Origin: Limnobaculum zhutongyuii
GTDB taxonomy: Bacteria; Pseudomonadota; Gammaproteobacteria; Enterobacterales; Enterobacteriaceae
Direction of reading: 5' to 3'
Length of the DNA stretch: 64,000 bases
Assembly (NCBI RefSeq): GCF_004295645.1
Contig: NZ_CP034752.1
Span: 1,240,001-1,304,000 of the forward strand
Part shown: one piece after another, positions 62,105 through 64,000 of the stretch
Numbering within the stretch: the first letter of the stretch is position 1
How the letters are laid out: every line of letters begins with the position of its first letter
Position numbers and translations under genes: made by a program
Notes under the pieces: generated by a model
The model's input: the letters and a program-made list of their open reading frames with translations, nothing else
The model's database searches: none
What the model was told of the DNA's origin: nothing

Positions 62105-63343
62105 ATGTCCCAAACAACGCCAATTAAACGCCCTTCTGTATTTGGTGGCGCGATGATTATTGCCGGAACCGCTGTCGGTGCCGGTATGTTCTCTATACCT
62201 ATTGTCACTTCTGGCGTTTGGTTCAGTGGTTCAACCCTGATGCTGGTTTATACCTGGTTTTGTATGTTTATGTCCGGGCTGATGCTGCTGGAAGCCAACC
62301 TTAACTACCCGGTTGGCTCCAGTTTTCATACCATGGTAAAAAGCCTGTTAGGCAATATCTGGAATAGCATTAATGGTCTGTCGGTTGCATTTGTGCTTTA
62401 TATTCTGACCTATGCCTACATCTCTGCCGGTGGTTCAATTATCAGCCATACGTTGACTTCTGTGTTTAGTATCAACCAGACCATGGCCGGATTGCTGTTT
62501 GCTATTTTGGTCGCCTTTATTGTCTGGTTATCCACCAAAGCCGTTGACCGCATCAATACTATTTTGATCGGCGGAATGGTCATTACCTTTGTTTTCTCTG
62601 TCAGCGATATGTTTGTTCAGGTTCAACCAGAAATTCTGTTTAACCGTAATGAAAGCAATGCCGAATATCTGCCTTATGCATTAGCCGCATTCCCTTATTT
62701 ACTGGCATCGTTTGGTTACCACGGCAATATTCCTGGATTGGCCAAATACTACCATCAGGATGCAAAATCTGTGGTGCGTAGCCTACTGATTGGGACCCTT
62801 ATCGCACTGGTTATCTACCTGTTATGGCAGTACGTTATTCAGGGCAATATTCCTCGCTCAGGCTTTAAGCAGGTGATTGCTGAAGGCGGAAATATTGGTA
62901 ACCTGTTAGCCCAGCTAGATAACGGTGTGGTTACCCCATTAGTGAAGCAACTGCTAAATGCCTTCTCTTATATGGCATTAGCCAGTTCTTTCCTTGGTGT
63001 TTCCCTTGGGTTACTGGATTACATTGCTGACTTCTTTAAATTTGAAGATACTCCAGCCGGTCGCACTAAATCAGCGCTGGTGACATTTGTACCACCAACA
63101 GTAGCGGCTCTGTTATTCCCTGATGGCTTCCTGTATGCCATCGGTTTTGCCGGTCTGGCGGCAACCATTTGGGCCGTTATCGTACCGGCTATGTTGGCTC
63201 GGGCCAGCCGTAAAAAATTCCCACAGGCGACTTACCATGCCCCTGGCGGTAATGTTATGGTTTATTTCGTTATTCTGTTCGGCCTGATAAATATTGTGGC
63301 TCACGTGGCCTCAACCTTAAACCTGCTCCCGGTTTACGAATAA
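62105..63343 (+). CDS. mtr: Aromatic amino acid transporter, Mtr-type (tryptophan)
   Basis: A 412-residue inner-membrane HAAAP permease with eleven predicted transmembrane helices. Helix 1 reads GTAVGAGMFSIPIV, and the stretches LEANLNYPVGSSFHTM, FGYHGNIPGL and GLAATIWAVIVPAMLARASRKKF are those of Mtr, the high-affinity tryptophan permease. TyrP is related but less similar. It has no counterpart between yeiW and yeiP in E. coli, so this locus is an insertion or rearrangement. Ribosome binding site AGGAAA. Confidence 0.85.
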   Translation: MSQTTPIKRPSVFGGAMIIAGTAVGAGMFSIPIVTSGVWFSGSTLMLVYTWFCMFMSGLMLLEANLNYPVGSSFHTMVKSLLGNIWNSINGLSVAFVLYILTYAYISAGGSIISHTLTSVFSINQTMAGLLFAILVAFIVWLSTKAVDRINTILIGGMVITFVFSVSDMFVQVQPEILFNRNESNAEYLPYALAAFPYLLASFGYHGNIPGLAKYYHQDAKSVVRSLLIGTLIALVIYLLWQYVIQGNIPRSGFKQVIAEGGNIGNLLAQLDNGVVTPLVKQLLNAFSYMALASSFLGVSLGLLDYIADFFKFEDTPAGRTKSALVTFVPPTVAALLFPDGFLYAIGFAGLAATIWAVIVPAMLARASRKKFPQATYHAPGGNVMVYFVILFGLINIVAHVASTLNLLPVYE

Positions 63344-63351
63344 CGCCTATT

Positions 63352-63388
63352 GGCATCAGAAACAACACGTCAGCTTCTGATGCCTTTT
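63352..63388 (+). terminator. Terminator of the mtr-like gene
   Basis: A 10-bp perfect stem (GGCATCAGAA / TTCTGATGCC) with a 13-base loop and TTTT. Confidence 0.8.
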
Positions 63389-63493
63389 CCTCCCCGCGAT
63401 TTTTTCTCTCTTACGATGAATTCTGCTTGCCTGTTTTATCCGTCACGAGTAATTTGTCGCCAGTCATTTAATCAGTGAGAACAGGTCATTTTT

Positions 63494-64000
63494 ATGCCAA
63501 AAGCTAATGAGATAAAACGCGGTATGGCGGTTAACCACAACGGTAAAATGTTGCTGGTACGCGATATTGAAGTACAGAGTCCAAGTGCACGTGGTGCCAG
63601 TACCCTGTATAAAATGCGCTTTTCCGATATTGTTACCGGATTGAAAGTTGAAGAACGTTTTAAAGGCGATGATATTATTGAAGAAATCAACCTGAGCCGC
63701 CGTCAGGTTACCTTTTCTTATATTGATGGTGACGAATACGTCTTTATGGATAATGAAGACTATACGCCTTATATCTTTAAGCAAGAGCAGATTGAAGAAG
63801 AGCTTCTGTTTATTCCGGAAGGTGGCATGCCTGGCATCCAGGTATTAACCGTTGAAGGACGCGTTATTGCCCTGGAATTACCACAAACCGTTGATATGGA
63901 AATTATTGAAACGGCTCCGGGTATCAAAGGTGCATCAGCCAGTGCCCGTAACAAGCCGGCGACGATGAGTACCGGATTGGTTATTCAGGTACCAGAATAT
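63494..64000 (+). CDS. yeiP: Elongation factor P-like protein EfpL/YeiP (5' part; 3' end outside window)
   Basis: EfpL relieves ribosome stalling at proline-rich and other difficult motifs. 169 codons are visible, with an open frame at the window end. The start [18 protein letters not shown] and the stretches [31 protein letters not shown] and [21 protein letters not shown]-type segments match E. coli YeiP; the third domain continues beyond. The loop tip has Arg33 in QSPSARGAS, where EF-P has the modified lysine. The start follows the AACAGG ribosome binding region. Confidence 0.93.
   Translation, partial: [169 protein letters not shown]

Noticed and set aside
1..64000. CRISPR arrays, insertion sequences, prophage or integrase genes
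   Set aside because: No regularly spaced repeats, transposase motifs or phage genes were found on reading both strands.

Overview
The window is chromosomal DNA from a member of the Enterobacterales. The protein sequences (Hcp/Hcr, YbjT, AmiD, YeeX, Gnd, YegH, AsmA, Dcd, Mrp, MetG, CirA, LysP, YeiE, YeiH, Nfo, FruK, YeiW, EfpL) and their order match E. coli neighbourhoods, but many E. coli genes between them are missing. A lineage outside the core Enterobacteriaceae, such as Budviciaceae, would fit; that placement is an inference.

Layout. 1-4.7 kb: end of hcp, then hcr, ybjT and amiD (nitrosative stress and peptidoglycan recycling). 5.0-14.7 kb: an accessory-looking block with an OB-fold membrane protein, a long flotillin, a 1645-residue AAA ATPase of the DUF3686 'DNA repair ATPase' type, a rhomboid protease and a phospholipase-D-type nuclease. 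14.9-18.4 kb: three envelope genes (COG3014 lipoprotein, LpoB-like lipoprotein, FlgT/CsgG-like secreted protein). 18.7-21.6 kb: YqhD-like dehydrogenase, an Hha-family protein and a YbjP-like lipoprotein, separated by AT-rich DNA. 21.7-24.95 kb: two nearly identical tRNA-Asn genes flanking a frameshifted Cache-GGDEF-EAL phosphodiesterase. 25.1-30.7 kb: a complete chaperone-usher fimbrial operon behind 0.8 kb of very AT-rich DNA. 31.6-35.0 kb: an EamA-type transporter, an unexplained minus-strand transcription-unit-like segment, and ptsG with CRP and Mlc-type operators. 35.1-35.4 kb: an orphan class II microcin-like precursor with a double-glycine leader. 35.8-46 kb: housekeeping genes yeeX, gnd, yegH, asmA, dcd, mrp and metG, the last with a frameshift before its C-terminal domain. 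46.1-53.8 kb: a Fur-box-marked iron uptake region (CirA, a second TonB-dependent receptor, and a binding protein-permease-ATPase operon). 54.0-55.2 kb: two lipoproteins. 55.6-64 kb: lysP, yeiE, yeiH, nfo, an orphan fruK with a Cra box, yeiW, an Mtr-type transporter, and the start of efpL (yeiP), cut by the window end.

The best candidates for an undescribed system are the flotillin/OB-fold/AAA/rhomboid/PLD block, the orphan microcin-like gene, and the minus-strand segment at 32.6-33.1 kb with a 44-codon arginine-rich ORF. No transposase, integrase, CRISPR array or phage gene was seen. All calls come from reading the sequence and remembered family features; no database search was run.
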